In this document: positions 7,982-16,993 of the stretch, piece by piece
Numbering within the stretch: the stretch's first letter is position 1
Layout of the letters: the number at the start of each line of letters is the position of its first letter
Assembly: GCA_021776685.1 (NCBI GenBank)
Contig: JAJFFJ010000017.1
Coordinates: forward strand, 1 to 64,000
DNA length: 64,000 bases
Reading direction: 5' to 3'
Origin: Alphaproteobacteria bacterium
GTDB taxonomy: Bacteria > Pseudomonadota > Alphaproteobacteria > Bin65
The notes under the pieces: generated by a model
What the model saw: the letters and a program-made list of their open reading frames with translations, nothing else
Databases searched by the model: none
What the model was told of the DNA's origin: nothing
Program-made: the position numbers and the translations under genes

Positions 7982-8956
7982 TCAGCGCATACCAGACAAG
8001 CCCGCCCGCAGTGCGGCGACGCCGTCCTGGAACGCCACATCAGCCGCCTCGATGGCCCCGGACATGTTGAAATAGCCGTGCAGCAGGCCTGGATAGTGTT
8101 TGTGGTCGACAGTGATGCCGGCAGTAGTCATTTTTTCCACGTAGGCCGCGCCTTCGTCCCGCAAGGGATCATATCCGGCGGTCTGCAGATGCGCCGGGGC
8201 CAGTCCCGCAAAATCTTCATACAAAAGCGGTGACGCGCGGGGGTCGCTGCGGTCACCGGCAGCGCCCATATAGTGGCCGCTGAACCAGTCCATGGTGGTT
8301 TTTTCCAGCATATAGCCCTGGGCGTTCTCGCTGGTAGACGGGTAATTGCCGGCCATGTCGGTGGCGGGGTAGATCAGGAACTGAAAGGCGGGAGAGACGT
8401 CCTTGTCTTTGGCGAGATGGGCGAGAACCGCGGCGATATTACCACCGGCGCTGTCGCCGCCGACCGCCAGGCGCGCGGGGTCAAAGCCAAGCGGTTCGGC
8501 GTTGCTGGCAAGCCAGTCCCAGGCAAGCTCCGCATCCTCGATCGCGGCCGGGTAGGGATCGTCCGGCCCCATCCGGTATTCAACGGAAATGACGGCGATC
8601 TTCGCGCCATCGGCAAGACCCCGGCAGATGGCGTCGGTTGTCTCGATACTGCCCACCACCCAGCCGCCGCCATGAAACCAGAGAAGAACAGGGGCCGGTT
8701 CGGCCATGCCTTTGGGGCGGTAGATGCGGATGCGCAGGTCGCCGGCCTGGCCTTCCGGCGTCTCCCCTGGCTCGGTGCCCGGGCGTTCAATGGCGAAGTC
8801 ACCGGTGCTTTCCATCTGCGCCGGTGCGCGATCCAGCTTGTTGGCAGTTTCCAGATACTGCGCGCGGGCCGCGGCCACCCCCAGGCTTTCAAACGAGGGC
8901 AGGTCGGCCTTTTCCACCAGGTCCAGCAGCCAGACCATTCCGGGATCGAGGGTCAT
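7982..8956 (-). CDS. alpha/beta hydrolase, hormone-sensitive lipase family
   Basis: 324 residues with the HSL-family oxyanion motif HGGGW, the nucleophile elbow GDSAGG, an acid residue in DPLRDEG and a late His in LLHGYF, giving a full Ser-Asp-His triad. These enzymes hydrolyse short-chain esters in the cytoplasm. The ATG at 8956 is 2 bp after the stop of the CoA-racemase-like gene, so the two genes form one unit and the hydrolase may act on a product of the same pathway. A frame extension to 9037 overlaps that gene and is rejected. Confidence 0.88.
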   Translation of the reverse strand: MTLDPGMVWLLDLVEKADLPSFESLGVAAARAQYLETANKLDRAPAQMESTGDFAIERPGTEPGETPEGQAGDLRIRIYRPKGMAEPAPVLLWFHGGGWVVGSIETTDAICRGLADGAKIAVISVEYRMGPDDPYPAAIEDAELAWDWLASNAEPLGFDPARLAVGGDSAGGNIAAVLAHLAKDKDVSPAFQFLIYPATDMAGNYPSTSENAQGYMLEKTTMDWFSGHYMGAAGDRSDPRASPLLYEDFAGLAPAHLQTAGYDPLRDEGAAYVEKMTTAGITVDHKHYPGLLHGYFNMSGAIEAADVAFQDGVAALRAGLSGMR

Positions 8957-8958
8957 GG

Positions 8959-10122
8959 CTATTCTGCGGCCTGAGACATATCGGCAATCGCGCCCGCCTC
9001 TCGAAGCGCATCGAGCCCGGCGTCGTCGAATCCCCATTCCCGCAACGCTTCCTCGGTATGCTCGCCGGGGGCGGCTGGCGGACGCTGGATGGCGCTTTCG
9101 GTACGGCTGAAGCGGGGCGCCACGTTGGGCTGCACGACGCCGTCTATCTCCACAAAGGTTTGCCGGGCCCGGTTGTGGGCGTGATTCGGCGCCTCATTCA
9201 GGCTGAGAATCGGGGCGAAGCAAACGTCGCTGCCTTCCATGATCTCGCACCACGCATCGCGGGTTTTGGTCTTGAAGACTTCCTTCATCTTTGCGTTGAC
9301 CTCTGGCCAGCTTTTGGCGTCCCACTGGTCCGGCAGGCCGGCATCTTTGAGACCGGTCTTTTCCAGCATCTCGGCGTAAAACTTCGCCTCGATGGACGCG
9401 ATGGAAACGTGTTTTCCGTCCGACGTTTCATAGACGTCGTAAAAATGCGAACCGGTGTCGAGAACATTGCTGCCGCGCTCGTCCTGCCACTGACCGGCGC
9501 CCAGCATGCCGTAGAAGATGGTCATCAGGGATGCGGCGCCGTCCGTCATCGCGGTGTCGACGACCTGACCCTTGCCGGACCGGCCAGCCTCCAGAAGGGC
9601 TGCCAGCAAGCCCACGACCATGTAAAGCGCACCACCGCCGAAATCCCCAACCAGATTGAGCGGCGGCACCGGCGCTTCGCCCTTGCGGCCGATGGCGTGC
9701 AGGGCGCCGACCAGGGCGATGTAGTTCATGTCGTGGCCAGCCGCGTGGCTCAAGGTGCCGGTCTGACCCCAACCCGTCATCCGGCCATAGACCAGCTTCG
9801 GGTTCCGCGCCCAGCAGTCCTCCGGTCCCAGGCCCATGCGTTCCGTAACGCCGGGGCGGAACCCCTCGATCAGTGCGTCTGCGCTCTCCACCAGCTTCAG
9901 CACAGCCTCCGCGCCCGCGGGGTTCTTCAGGTCCAGGGCGACGGATTTACGGCTTCGGTTCAGGAGCTGGTATTTGTCAGGCATGGCGACGCCCAGGCCG
10001 GCGTCGGCCAGCCGGTCCACCTTGATGACGTCTGCCCCCATGTCGGCCAGCAGCATGCAGGCCATTGGCCCCGGGCCGATCCCCGCCAGTTCAACAATTC
10101 TCACACCTTCAAGCGGTCCCAT
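8959..10122 (-). CDS. class III CoA-transferase family, alpha-methylacyl-CoA racemase-like
   Basis: 387 residues of the CaiB/BaiF family. The N-terminus ([30 protein letters not shown]) and [18 protein letters not shown] match alpha-methylacyl-CoA racemase, where the His of GHD and a later Asp (LVGDFGGG) exchange the alpha proton; both are present. It would epimerise 2-methyl-branched acyl-CoAs in branched-chain or sterol side-chain degradation. Transferase activity cannot be excluded. First gene of a two-gene operon with the HSL hydrolase. Confidence 0.85.
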   Translation of the reverse strand: MGPLEGVRIVELAGIGPGPMACMLLADMGADVIKVDRLADAGLGVAMPDKYQLLNRSRKSVALDLKNPAGAEAVLKLVESADALIEGFRPGVTERMGLGPEDCWARNPKLVYGRMTGWGQTGTLSHAAGHDMNYIALVGALHAIGRKGEAPVPPLNLVGDFGGGALYMVVGLLAALLEAGRSGKGQVVDTAMTDGAASLMTIFYGMLGAGQWQDERGSNVLDTGSHFYDVYETSDGKHVSIASIEAKFYAEMLEKTGLKDAGLPDQWDAKSWPEVNAKMKEVFKTKTRDAWCEIMEGSDVCFAPILSLNEAPNHAHNRARQTFVEIDGVVQPNVAPRFSRTESAIQRPPAAPGEHTEEALREWGFDDAGLDALREAGAIADMSQAAE

Positions 10123-10135
10123 ACGTGCCTCCCGT

Positions 10136-10188
10136 CAGACAGTGCAATGCCAGTTGCATTTGTGGTTGCTTGTCTGAGTATTAAGACA
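10136..10188. promoter_or_regulatory. inverted repeats in divergent promoter region
   Basis: Between divergent genes, TGCAA (10143-10147) and TTGCA (10154-10158) form an inverted repeat, and TGTCT (10171-10175) with AGACA (10184-10188) forms another. Such nested dyads upstream of the racemase-like gene could be a regulator-binding site. No regulator gene is adjacent. Confidence 0.3.
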
Positions 10189-10250
10189 GGACGCGGCGTG
10201 ACGCTACTCTGAGGTGTCATTAGCCGGGATCAGAACAGATGCGAGGACGG

Positions 10251-10712
10251 ATGATGAAAAATGGAATTCTAGCGGCAGTGCTGGGCGGCCTCTTTGTGGC
10301 ATCCGTGTCGGTGGCGCCTGCCGTGGCGGAGATCATCCGCATACAGGCGAGCCGAACCGTGCCCCATGTGGTGGAGAGGCTGGTAAAGGACGCGAAAGGG
10401 CGTGGCCTCAGGATATTCGCCGTGATCGATCATGCGGCGGGCGCAAAAAAAGCCGGCATGAAGTTGCGCCCGATGGTGCTGGTGGTGTTCGGCAACCCGA
10501 AGATCGGTACGCCGCTGCTGCAGGTGTCGCCCACGATGGGGCTGGAACTGCCGATCCGGGTGCTGGTGTGGCAGGACAAGCAGGGCCGCGTCTGGATCGG
10601 CCATTCGCCGGCCAGCCTCATGGCCCACCGCCGCGGCGTGCCGAAGACCCATCCGCTGATCAAGCGTATCGGCGCTGTGCTGGGCGACCTTTCCGTGAAG
10701 GCGGCCAGATAG
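10251..10712 (+). CDS. DUF302 domain protein, exported
   Basis: 153 residues. A signal peptide (ILAAVLGGLFVASVSVAPAVA) precedes a DUF302 fold: VPHVVERLVKDAKGRGLRIFAVIDHAAGAKKAG, then LVVFGNPKIGTPLLQ and LPIRVLVWQD, all characteristic of the family. The biochemical role of DUF302 is not settled. The ATG at 10251 has GAGGA 5 bp upstream; an ATG 12 nt earlier lies within that ribosome site. It stands alone, divergent from the racemase-like gene and convergent with the LLM gene. Confidence 0.85.
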   Translation: MMKNGILAAVLGGLFVASVSVAPAVAEIIRIQASRTVPHVVERLVKDAKGRGLRIFAVIDHAAGAKKAGMKLRPMVLVVFGNPKIGTPLLQVSPTMGLELPIRVLVWQDKQGRVWIGHSPASLMAHRRGVPKTHPLIKRIGAVLGDLSVKAAR

Positions 10713-10715
10713 AGC

Positions 10716-11813
10716 CTATTCCGCGGCGGCCGGTTGACGCTCGGCTATCGGGGCGACTTTTTTCAGTTCCGGCATCACGTCCGACGCGAACAGGCGCATG
10801 TTGCGCTCGGCCTCTTCGGCGGCCATCCCGGCATAGCTGAAGACGCCCACAAAGCTGTCAGAGCCCGCCTTGTTCGAGATGCTGACGATTTTCTCGTAGC
10901 ACATCTCCGGGGTGCCCCAGACCTGCAGGTTCATGAAGAATTTGGTCGCCTCGTCGGCACCCTGGGCCGCCAGGTTATCGGCGAACTTGCCGTAATACTC
11001 ATACCCCTTGGTGGTCTTCATATGGTCGCCGGCAAATTCGTAATGCCTCAACACCGAGTCCCAATAGCCACCGATATACCGGAGCGCGCCCTCATAGGCG
11101 GCCTCCTCGTCCTCGTGAACGAAAGTCCAGCCGGCGGTGACCGGTGGCGGCGCGTCGAAGCAGTTGACCCGGTTGAACAGCGCGCGATAGTCCGCCAGTT
11201 CCTTCGCCACATGCTCCCACGGTTTTTGCGGGATGATCAGCAGGCCGATGCCAAGCTTGGCCATAATCTCCGCGCTTTCGGGCGAGACGGCGGCGGCATA
11301 ACTGCGGCCTTTGAAGGTCTGCGCAGGGCGGGGGCGGATATCCACCCGTGGCTGGGTGTAATGCTTGCCGTCATATTCGCAGTAGCCCTGCTCGAGGCCA
11401 GTCAAAACCATCTCGGCCGCCTCGACGAACCGCTCGCGGCTTTCGTCCATGGGAATGCCGAAACCATTGAACTCCACCCGCCCAGCGCCGCGGCCGATGC
11501 CAAAGATCACCCGCCCGCCTGACAGATGGTCGAGCACCGAAATTTCCTCCGCCACCCGGTAGGGGTCGCGCCAGGGCAGCACCACCACCATGGTGCCCAG
11601 TTTCACGTCCTTGGTGCGCCCCGCCATATAGGTGAGGAACTGCACCGGGTCAGGGCACATGATGTAGTCGGTGATGTGGTGCTCCGTCGCCCAGATCGAC
11701 TGGAACCCCAAGGGCTCGGCCAGGTCGGCCAGCGCCAAATCTGCGGCCCACACTTCGCCGTCCGGCCGCTGGTCATCGGGGTTCTGGAAGATGAAACTGG
11801 CGCCCACATGCAT
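10716..11813 (-). CDS. luciferase-like (LLM class) flavin monooxygenase
   Basis: 365 residues with the bacterial-luciferase-like barrel: SIWATEHHITDY near the N-terminus, LGTMVVVLPWRDPYRVAEEISVLDHLSGGRVIFGIGRG, and VTAGWTFVHED. Members use reduced FMN or F420 to oxidise alkanes, sulfonates or other small substrates. The substrate is not determined. Its stop is 3 bp from the stop of the convergent DUF302 gene. Confidence 0.88.
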   Translation of the reverse strand: MHVGASFIFQNPDDQRPDGEVWAADLALADLAEPLGFQSIWATEHHITDYIMCPDPVQFLTYMAGRTKDVKLGTMVVVLPWRDPYRVAEEISVLDHLSGGRVIFGIGRGAGRVEFNGFGIPMDESRERFVEAAEMVLTGLEQGYCEYDGKHYTQPRVDIRPRPAQTFKGRSYAAAVSPESAEIMAKLGIGLLIIPQKPWEHVAKELADYRALFNRVNCFDAPPPVTAGWTFVHEDEEAAYEGALRYIGGYWDSVLRHYEFAGDHMKTTKGYEYYGKFADNLAAQGADEATKFFMNLQVWGTPEMCYEKIVSISNKAGSDSFVGVFSYAGMAAEEAERNMRLFASDVMPELKKVAPIAERQPAAAE

Positions 11814-11976
11814 CGTGATTTGTCCGGCTTGTTTTCATTGGATCGGTTGTCTCTGGCCTACACCAGACGGTTGCCGATTTCCACCCACGCGATGGATGCA
11901 GGGCGGGCAGGGCGCAAGCGCAGGTTCCAGCGCCGCATCAATTCCTGTATCAAGAGCAAAACCGGGGGAGGAATGT

Positions 11977-12864
11977 ATGTCTGATATTGTTTGGGGTGAG
12001 TACGACCAGCAGGCGCTTGATACGGCCTATGACGCACGTGGGTCGGTGCCTGATTTCGAAACCACCTATCTGCCAGGCTTCACAGAAAACAGCGTGGCGA
12101 CGCGCGCGAAGCTGCACGGTCCGCGCAACGTGCCCTACGGGCCGCACAAGGATCAGGTGCTGGATATCTTCCCGGCCCAATCATCCGACGCGCCAGTGAA
12201 CGTCTTCATCCATGGCGGCTACTGGCGGATGCTGACGAAGGATGAGAACAGCTTTGTGGCCGATGCGCTGACCCCGGCCGGCGCGACCACTGTGGTCATC
12301 ACCTACTCCCTGGCGCCGGATGTCCATATGGACGCGATCGTTCGGCAATGCCGGGACGCGGTGGCGTGGACCTACAAGAACATTCATCGGTACGGCGGCA
12401 ACAACCGGCGCCTCTATGTCTCCGGCCACTCCGCGGGCGGGCATCTGACAGGCATGGTGCTGGGGACCGACTGGGTGGAGGACTATGGTCTGCCGGCGGA
12501 TATCGTCAAGGGCGGTGCGCCCATGAGCGGTCTGTTCGATCTCGACCCGGTGCGCCTGGCGTTCCCCCAGGAATGGCTGCAATTGTCCGAGATGGCGGCC
12601 CACCGCAACTCGCCGATACATCACCTGCCGAAGACCAAATTGCCGGTGATTGTCGCATGGGGTGGCGGCGAGCCGGAAGGCTTCGGCTGGCAGAGCCAGA
12701 AATATGCGGACGCGCTGGAGGCCAATGGCAATCCGGTAATCCGCATCGAGGTAGGCGATCTGGACCATTTCGCCGTCGGCTACGAAATGGCCAATCCGGA
12801 TACAGCGCTGACCAAAGCGTTGCTGGAGCAGATGGAAATCGGCAAGCACGACTGGCGCTCGTGA
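11977..12864 (+). CDS. alpha/beta hydrolase, kynurenine formamidase-like (copy 1)
   Basis: 295 residues. HGGYWR is the formamidase-type oxyanion motif, GHSAGGH the nucleophile elbow, with a late DLDHFAVG supplying the His. It resembles eukaryotic-type arylformamidases, which release formate from N-formylkynurenine, but related hydrolases act on other amides and esters. GGGGAGG at 11965-11971 precedes the ATG. A second homologue starts at 20829; both share PYGPHKDQVLDIFPA. The GST gene begins 1 bp after the stop, implying an operon. Confidence 0.83.
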   Translation: MSDIVWGEYDQQALDTAYDARGSVPDFETTYLPGFTENSVATRAKLHGPRNVPYGPHKDQVLDIFPAQSSDAPVNVFIHGGYWRMLTKDENSFVADALTPAGATTVVITYSLAPDVHMDAIVRQCRDAVAWTYKNIHRYGGNNRRLYVSGHSAGGHLTGMVLGTDWVEDYGLPADIVKGGAPMSGLFDLDPVRLAFPQEWLQLSEMAAHRNSPIHHLPKTKLPVIVAWGGGEPEGFGWQSQKYADALEANGNPVIRIEVGDLDHFAVGYEMANPDTALTKALLEQMEIGKHDWRS

Positions 12865-12865
12865 C

Positions 12866-13489
12866 ATGATCCTTCGCTTCCTGCCCCACTCGCCATACGC
12901 CCGAAAGGTGCTGGTGGCCGCGCATGAGTTAGGCCAATCGGACGCGTTCGAAGTGGTCACCGCCCATGTGTTCGATCCGGATACGCCGTTACAGACCGAG
13001 AATCCGCTCAAGAAGGTGCCGACGCTGGTGCTGGATGACGGCCAGGTCCTCTACGACAGCACGGTGATCTGCGAATGGCTGGACGCCCGCGAGGGCGGGT
13101 CAATGCTGTTTCCGGCGGGCGAGGCGCGCTGGGATGCACTGCGCCTGAACGCGCTTGGCGACGGGCTCGGCCAGGTGGCCACCTGGAAAATCCGCGAGCG
13201 CTACAAGCCGGAGAATGAGCGCTCCGACACCTACATCGCCTACTACGAACGTACCCTCCACCGCAGTCTCGAAGCGCTGGATGGCGAGGCGGGCGGCTAT
13301 GGCGACACTTTCCAGATCGGCCAAATCTCCGTCGCCTGCGCCCTCAGCTATATCGATCTGCGCTATCCGGACATGGACTGGCGCGCGGACCATCCGGCGT
13401 TGGGCGCCTGGTATGATCGCGCCTGCGAGCGCCCGTCCATGGCGACGACGCCCCTCGGCCCTTATGACGGTCCGGTGCAGCCCTGGTAG
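12866..13489 (+). CDS. glutathione S-transferase family protein
   Basis: 207 residues. The N-terminal thioredoxin-like domain contains FLPHSPYARKVLVAAHE (glutathione-activating Ser likely in SPYARK), the cis-Pro motif KKVPTLVLDDGQ and DSTVICEWLD; an all-helical C-terminal domain follows. It probably conjugates glutathione or acts as a cytosolic isomerase. It starts 1 bp after the hydrolase stop, so they are co-transcribed. Confidence 0.88.
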   Translation: MILRFLPHSPYARKVLVAAHELGQSDAFEVVTAHVFDPDTPLQTENPLKKVPTLVLDDGQVLYDSTVICEWLDAREGGSMLFPAGEARWDALRLNALGDGLGQVATWKIRERYKPENERSDTYIAYYERTLHRSLEALDGEAGGYGDTFQIGQISVACALSYIDLRYPDMDWRADHPALGAWYDRACERPSMATTPLGPYDGPVQPW

Positions 13490-13569
13490 CCGACGCTGAC
13501 CGGCTGATCCGTCTGACCGCAACGGAGGCCGTTGCGGCGCTCAAGGCGGCTGAGGTCTCTCCCATAGAA

Positions 13570-14901
13570 ATGATCGATGCCGCTGAGGCTCGCCACACCG
13601 AGGTGGACGGTGCGGTCAATGCCATTCCCACAACCTGTTTCGACCGTGCGCGTGCGCGTGCTGGGTCGGTCTCGCCGGACAGTGTGCTGGCTGGCCTGCC
13701 GGTGACGATCAAGGACCTGACGGAGGTGGCGGGCGTCCGCACGACGTTCGGGTCGCCGATCTTTGCCGACCACGTACCCGAATCATCAGACATTCTGGTG
13801 GAGCGGCTGGAGGCGAACGGCGCGCTGATTATTGGCAAGACCAACACGCCGGAGTTCGGTGCAGGCGGCAACACCTTCAATCCTGTCTTCGGCATGACCC
13901 GCAATCCGTGGGACACGCGGATGTCGGCGGCGGGCTCGTCGGGTGGTGCTGCAGTGTCGCTCGCCACCGGCACAAGCTGGCTGGCGCACGGCAGCGATTT
14001 CGGCGGCAGCCTGCGGACGCCGGCGGGCTTCAACAGCGTCGTCGGATTGCGCCCGTCCCCCGGCCGCGTGCCGTTCAGCAACCGGCTGCCCTGGGACCCA
14101 TTGAGCGTTCAGGGCCCAATGGCCCGTAGCGTGGCCGACCTTGCCCTCTTCCTCGACGCGCTGACCGGTTTCGACCCCCGCGATCCGCTGTCCCTGCCGG
14201 CTCCGGATCAGGCCTTTGTGGATGCAGTCGCCAGTGCGAACCGCAATCCGCCAAAACGCATCGCCTGGTCGCCGGATCTTGGTTTTGCCGTGGTCGACCC
14301 GGTGATTGCGGCCGCTTGCGCGGAGGCCGCCGCAGGGCTGGCGGCCTTTGGCGCTGATGTGGTGGAAGCCTCGCCCGATCTGACCGATGCGGCAGACACC
14401 TTTCAGACCCTCCGCGCCCGGCGTATGGTCAATCTGCACAGCGAAAAGCTCAAATCGCACCGGGATCTGATCAAGGATGATCTGATCTGGAATATCGAGA
14501 AAGGCCTTGCTCTGTCGCTTGAGGAAGTCGCACAGGCGGAAGCACAGCGCACGGCCATCCACGCGCGTATGGCCGCCTTCTTCCAGGACTACGATCTATT
14601 GCTGTGCCCGGTAATGCAGGTCTTGCCCTATCCGGTGGAGCAGCTCTGGGTCGACGAGATCGCGGGGCAGAAACTCGACACCTACATCGACTGGATCAGC
14701 ATCACTTTTGCGATCTCGATCACCGCCTGCCCGGCGCTCAGCCTGCCCTGCGGATTTTCCGAGGACGGTCTGCCCATTGGTCTGCAGATTGTCGGCCCGC
14801 CCCGCGGCGAGGCGCAGGTGTTGGCTGCCGCTGCGTTGCTTGAGGACATGCTGGGTATCTCTGGGAAACTGCCCATCGAACCCAACGTCACTCACGTTTG
14901 A
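13570..14901 (+). CDS. amidase, signature family; true start probably upstream
   Basis: 443 residues from the first ATG. The Ser-cisSer-Lys triad is present: Lys in TIKDLTEVAG, the Ser-rich AAGSSGGAA loop, and the nucleophile in GSDFGGSLRTPAGF. It hydrolyses a carboxamide. Family members start about 28 residues earlier; the upstream codons in this frame (13486-13569) read LTATEAVAALKAAEVSPIE, which fits the family N-terminus, yet no ATG, GTG or TTG lies between the stop at 13465 and 13570. A CTG at 13483 overlapping the GST stop is possible. Likely last gene of the hydrolase-GST operon. Confidence 0.85.
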   Translation: MIDAAEARHTEVDGAVNAIPTTCFDRARARAGSVSPDSVLAGLPVTIKDLTEVAGVRTTFGSPIFADHVPESSDILVERLEANGALIIGKTNTPEFGAGGNTFNPVFGMTRNPWDTRMSAAGSSGGAAVSLATGTSWLAHGSDFGGSLRTPAGFNSVVGLRPSPGRVPFSNRLPWDPLSVQGPMARSVADLALFLDALTGFDPRDPLSLPAPDQAFVDAVASANRNPPKRIAWSPDLGFAVVDPVIAAACAEAAAGLAAFGADVVEASPDLTDAADTFQTLRARRMVNLHSEKLKSHRDLIKDDLIWNIEKGLALSLEEVAQAEAQRTAIHARMAAFFQDYDLLLCPVMQVLPYPVEQLWVDEIAGQKLDTYIDWISITFAISITACPALSLPCGFSEDGLPIGLQIVGPPRGEAQVLAAAALLEDMLGISGKLPIEPNVTHV

Positions 14902-14966
14902 CAGGTCTCAGTTGGGGCCTATGAGTTGAACATCACCGACTGACCCTTGCGCCATCAGGCCCATGA

Positions 14967-16310
14967 TCAGGGGCCAAACATCGTCTTCGGCAAGAAGAGC
15001 GCGATCTCCGGAAATGCGACCAGCAGCACCAGGCAGACAATCATCGCGCACCAGAAGGGCAACACCCCTTTGTAGATTTCCTTCATGGGCACGTTTTCGG
15101 CCACAGCCTTGACCACAAAGACGTTCATGCCGACCGGTGGGCTGATCAGGGCCATCTCCAGCACGATCACCATGACCACGCCGAACCAGACTTGAAGGTC
15201 GCTTTCGTTCCCGGCCAATCCGAGCATGGCCGGCACCTGGGATTGCTGGATGATTGGGAGAACGATGGGCAGGATCAGCACCATCATGGCGAAGCCATCG
15301 AGAAACGTGCCGAGCAGGATGAAAGCGAAGAGGATAATGAACAGCAGCACGATCGGGCCGATCTGCAGATCGGTCAGTGTGGTGGCGAGGTCAGAGGGAA
15401 TGTTTGTTAGAGCCAGAAACGGCGAGAAAAGGCTGGCCCCGAGGATCACTGCAAAGACCATCATGGTCGTGCGCACGGTCTGCAGCAGCGCATCGCGATA
15501 GCTTTTGCCGCTGAGCGAGCGGCGCCACAGGGCCACCCCAATTGCCAACGCCGCTCCCACGGCGGAGGCTTCGACCGGGGTAAAAACGCCGAGATAGATG
15601 CCGCCGATGGTGACGACGATGATGGCGATAATTGACGTCGCCCGCAGCAACGCTGATCCACGTTCCTTCAGCGAGGCTTTTTCCGACCGTGGTCCCAACG
15701 CCGGATTGATGAGGGTCTGGATATAAACCGTCAGGATGAAGAGGGCCGCGAGCAAAAGGCCCGGGAAGACACCGGCGAGGAACAGCCGGCCTACCGATTC
15801 TTCAGTCAGGATGGCGTAAATCACAAAGCCGGTGGACGGCGGGATCAGAATGCCGAGGGTGCCGCCAGCGGCGACAACGCCGGTCGCCAGCCGCACGTCA
15901 TATTTGTAGCGCTTCATCTCCGGCAGGGCGACGCGGCCAAGGGTGAGCGCCGAGGCAACGGAAGATCCGCTCAGCGCAGCGAAGCCCGTACAGCCAATGA
16001 TCGTCGCTGAGGCCAGACCGCCGCGCAGGTGCCCGACCCATGCGTGAGCGGCGGCGTAGAGGTCACGGCTCATGCCGCACTGGCTGGCCACATTGCCCAT
16101 CAGGACAAAGAGCGGAATGACCGTCAGTTCATAGTAACTCGAGACCACCCAGGCCTGATCGACGAGGGTAGCGAAGGCTGCGTCGGTGCTGTTCAGGACG
16201 CCTATGCCGATCAGGCCTACCGCCATCATTGCAAAGGCGACCGGCATGCGCTGGAGCATCAGCGCGATCAGTAAAAGCAGGCCAGCGATGCCATAGAAAG
16301 TTGGGGACAT
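14967..16310 (-). CDS. dctM: TRAP transporter large permease (DctM)
   Basis: 447 residues, very hydrophobic, with about 12 membrane segments. Family hallmarks are seen: VALPEMKRYKYDVRLATGVVAAGGTLGILIPPS and GTFLDGFAMMVLILPIVLPI. It is the Na+-driven transport subunit for an organic acid delivered by the periplasmic binding protein. It lies 22 bp after the small permease on the same strand, so dctP-dctQ-dctM is a complete set. Confidence 0.93.
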   Translation of the reverse strand: MSPTFYGIAGLLLLIALMLQRMPVAFAMMAVGLIGIGVLNSTDAAFATLVDQAWVVSSYYELTVIPLFVLMGNVASQCGMSRDLYAAAHAWVGHLRGGLASATIIGCTGFAALSGSSVASALTLGRVALPEMKRYKYDVRLATGVVAAGGTLGILIPPSTGFVIYAILTEESVGRLFLAGVFPGLLLAALFILTVYIQTLINPALGPRSEKASLKERGSALLRATSIIAIIVVTIGGIYLGVFTPVEASAVGAALAIGVALWRRSLSGKSYRDALLQTVRTTMMVFAVILGASLFSPFLALTNIPSDLATTLTDLQIGPIVLLFIILFAFILLGTFLDGFAMMVLILPIVLPIIQQSQVPAMLGLAGNESDLQVWFGVVMVIVLEMALISPPVGMNVFVVKAVAENVPMKEIYKGVLPFWCAMIVCLVLLVAFPEIALFLPKTMFGP

Positions 16311-16332
16311 TGGCTATGGTCTCACCGGGCCG

Positions 16333-16863
16333 CTATTCAGAGAGAGTATCATCGGACCCCAGACCCGCGGACAGCTCAGGCAAATTGCGGCCGAAAAGAA
16401 TAAACGCGACCTCGACCAGCAGCGCGGCAGCGAACAATCCGGATCCGACGCTCAGGACGTAGTAGAAATAGTTCAGCGGCACCTCCAGCATGTTGGAGGA
16501 TTCTTTCAGAAATTCTTTTTCCGCGGCGCCCAACCAACCTTGCCAGGCGAGCAGGCCGAAGATGATGGCAGTGACCAGCTTGCTGAAGGCATCCCGAACG
16601 GCATTCAAGAACGCGAAGGGATAGTTGGGCACCAGGTCGACGACGATGTGGCCCTGGCTGCGGCCGGCGTAGCCCAGAGCCAGCCAGGTCATCACCACCA
16701 AGGTGAGTTGCACAACATCGTTGGAGCCCTCAACCGGCGCATTGAAGACGTAGCGCATGACCACGTTGACCACCGTGAACCCTGCCAGCCCCGTCAACGC
16801 GATACCGGCCAGAATGCCCAGCGCCAGGCACAGGTAGTCAATCAATTTGAGCAATGGGCTCAT
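16333..16863 (-). CDS. dctQ: TRAP transporter small permease (DctQ)
   Basis: 176 residues with four predicted membrane helices, as in DctQ. LTLVVMTWLALGYAGRSQGHIVVDLVPN matches the central family motif. It forms the membrane complex with the large permease. A strong hairpin separates it from the binding-protein gene. Confidence 0.9.
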   Translation of the reverse strand: MSPLLKLIDYLCLALGILAGIALTGLAGFTVVNVVMRYVFNAPVEGSNDVVQLTLVVMTWLALGYAGRSQGHIVVDLVPNYPFAFLNAVRDAFSKLVTAIIFGLLAWQGWLGAAEKEFLKESSNMLEVPLNYFYYVLSVGSGLFAAALLVEVAFILFGRNLPELSAGLGSDDTLSE

Positions 16864-16932
16864 CGGTCGCCTGATCCCGGTTCATTAACGAACAAGGGGA
16901 GCAGCCGGTCATGGCCGGCTGTAGTAACATTG

Positions 16933-16969
16933 CCGGCATGGGTTGCTGGAAGCCAGCCTCCCATGCCGG
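16933..16969 (-). terminator. intercistronic hairpin between dctP and dctQ
   Basis: CCGGCATGGG (16933-16942) pairs with CCCATGCCGG (16960-16969), and GCTGG with CCAGC inside, leaving a 3-nt loop. It sits 25 bp after the dctP stop and before dctQ. Such a stem-loop would partly terminate transcription or protect the upstream mRNA, giving more binding protein than permease. No T-run is present. Confidence 0.6.
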
Positions 16970-16993
16970 GCTGCATCCCTGCGAGGCTTCCCG

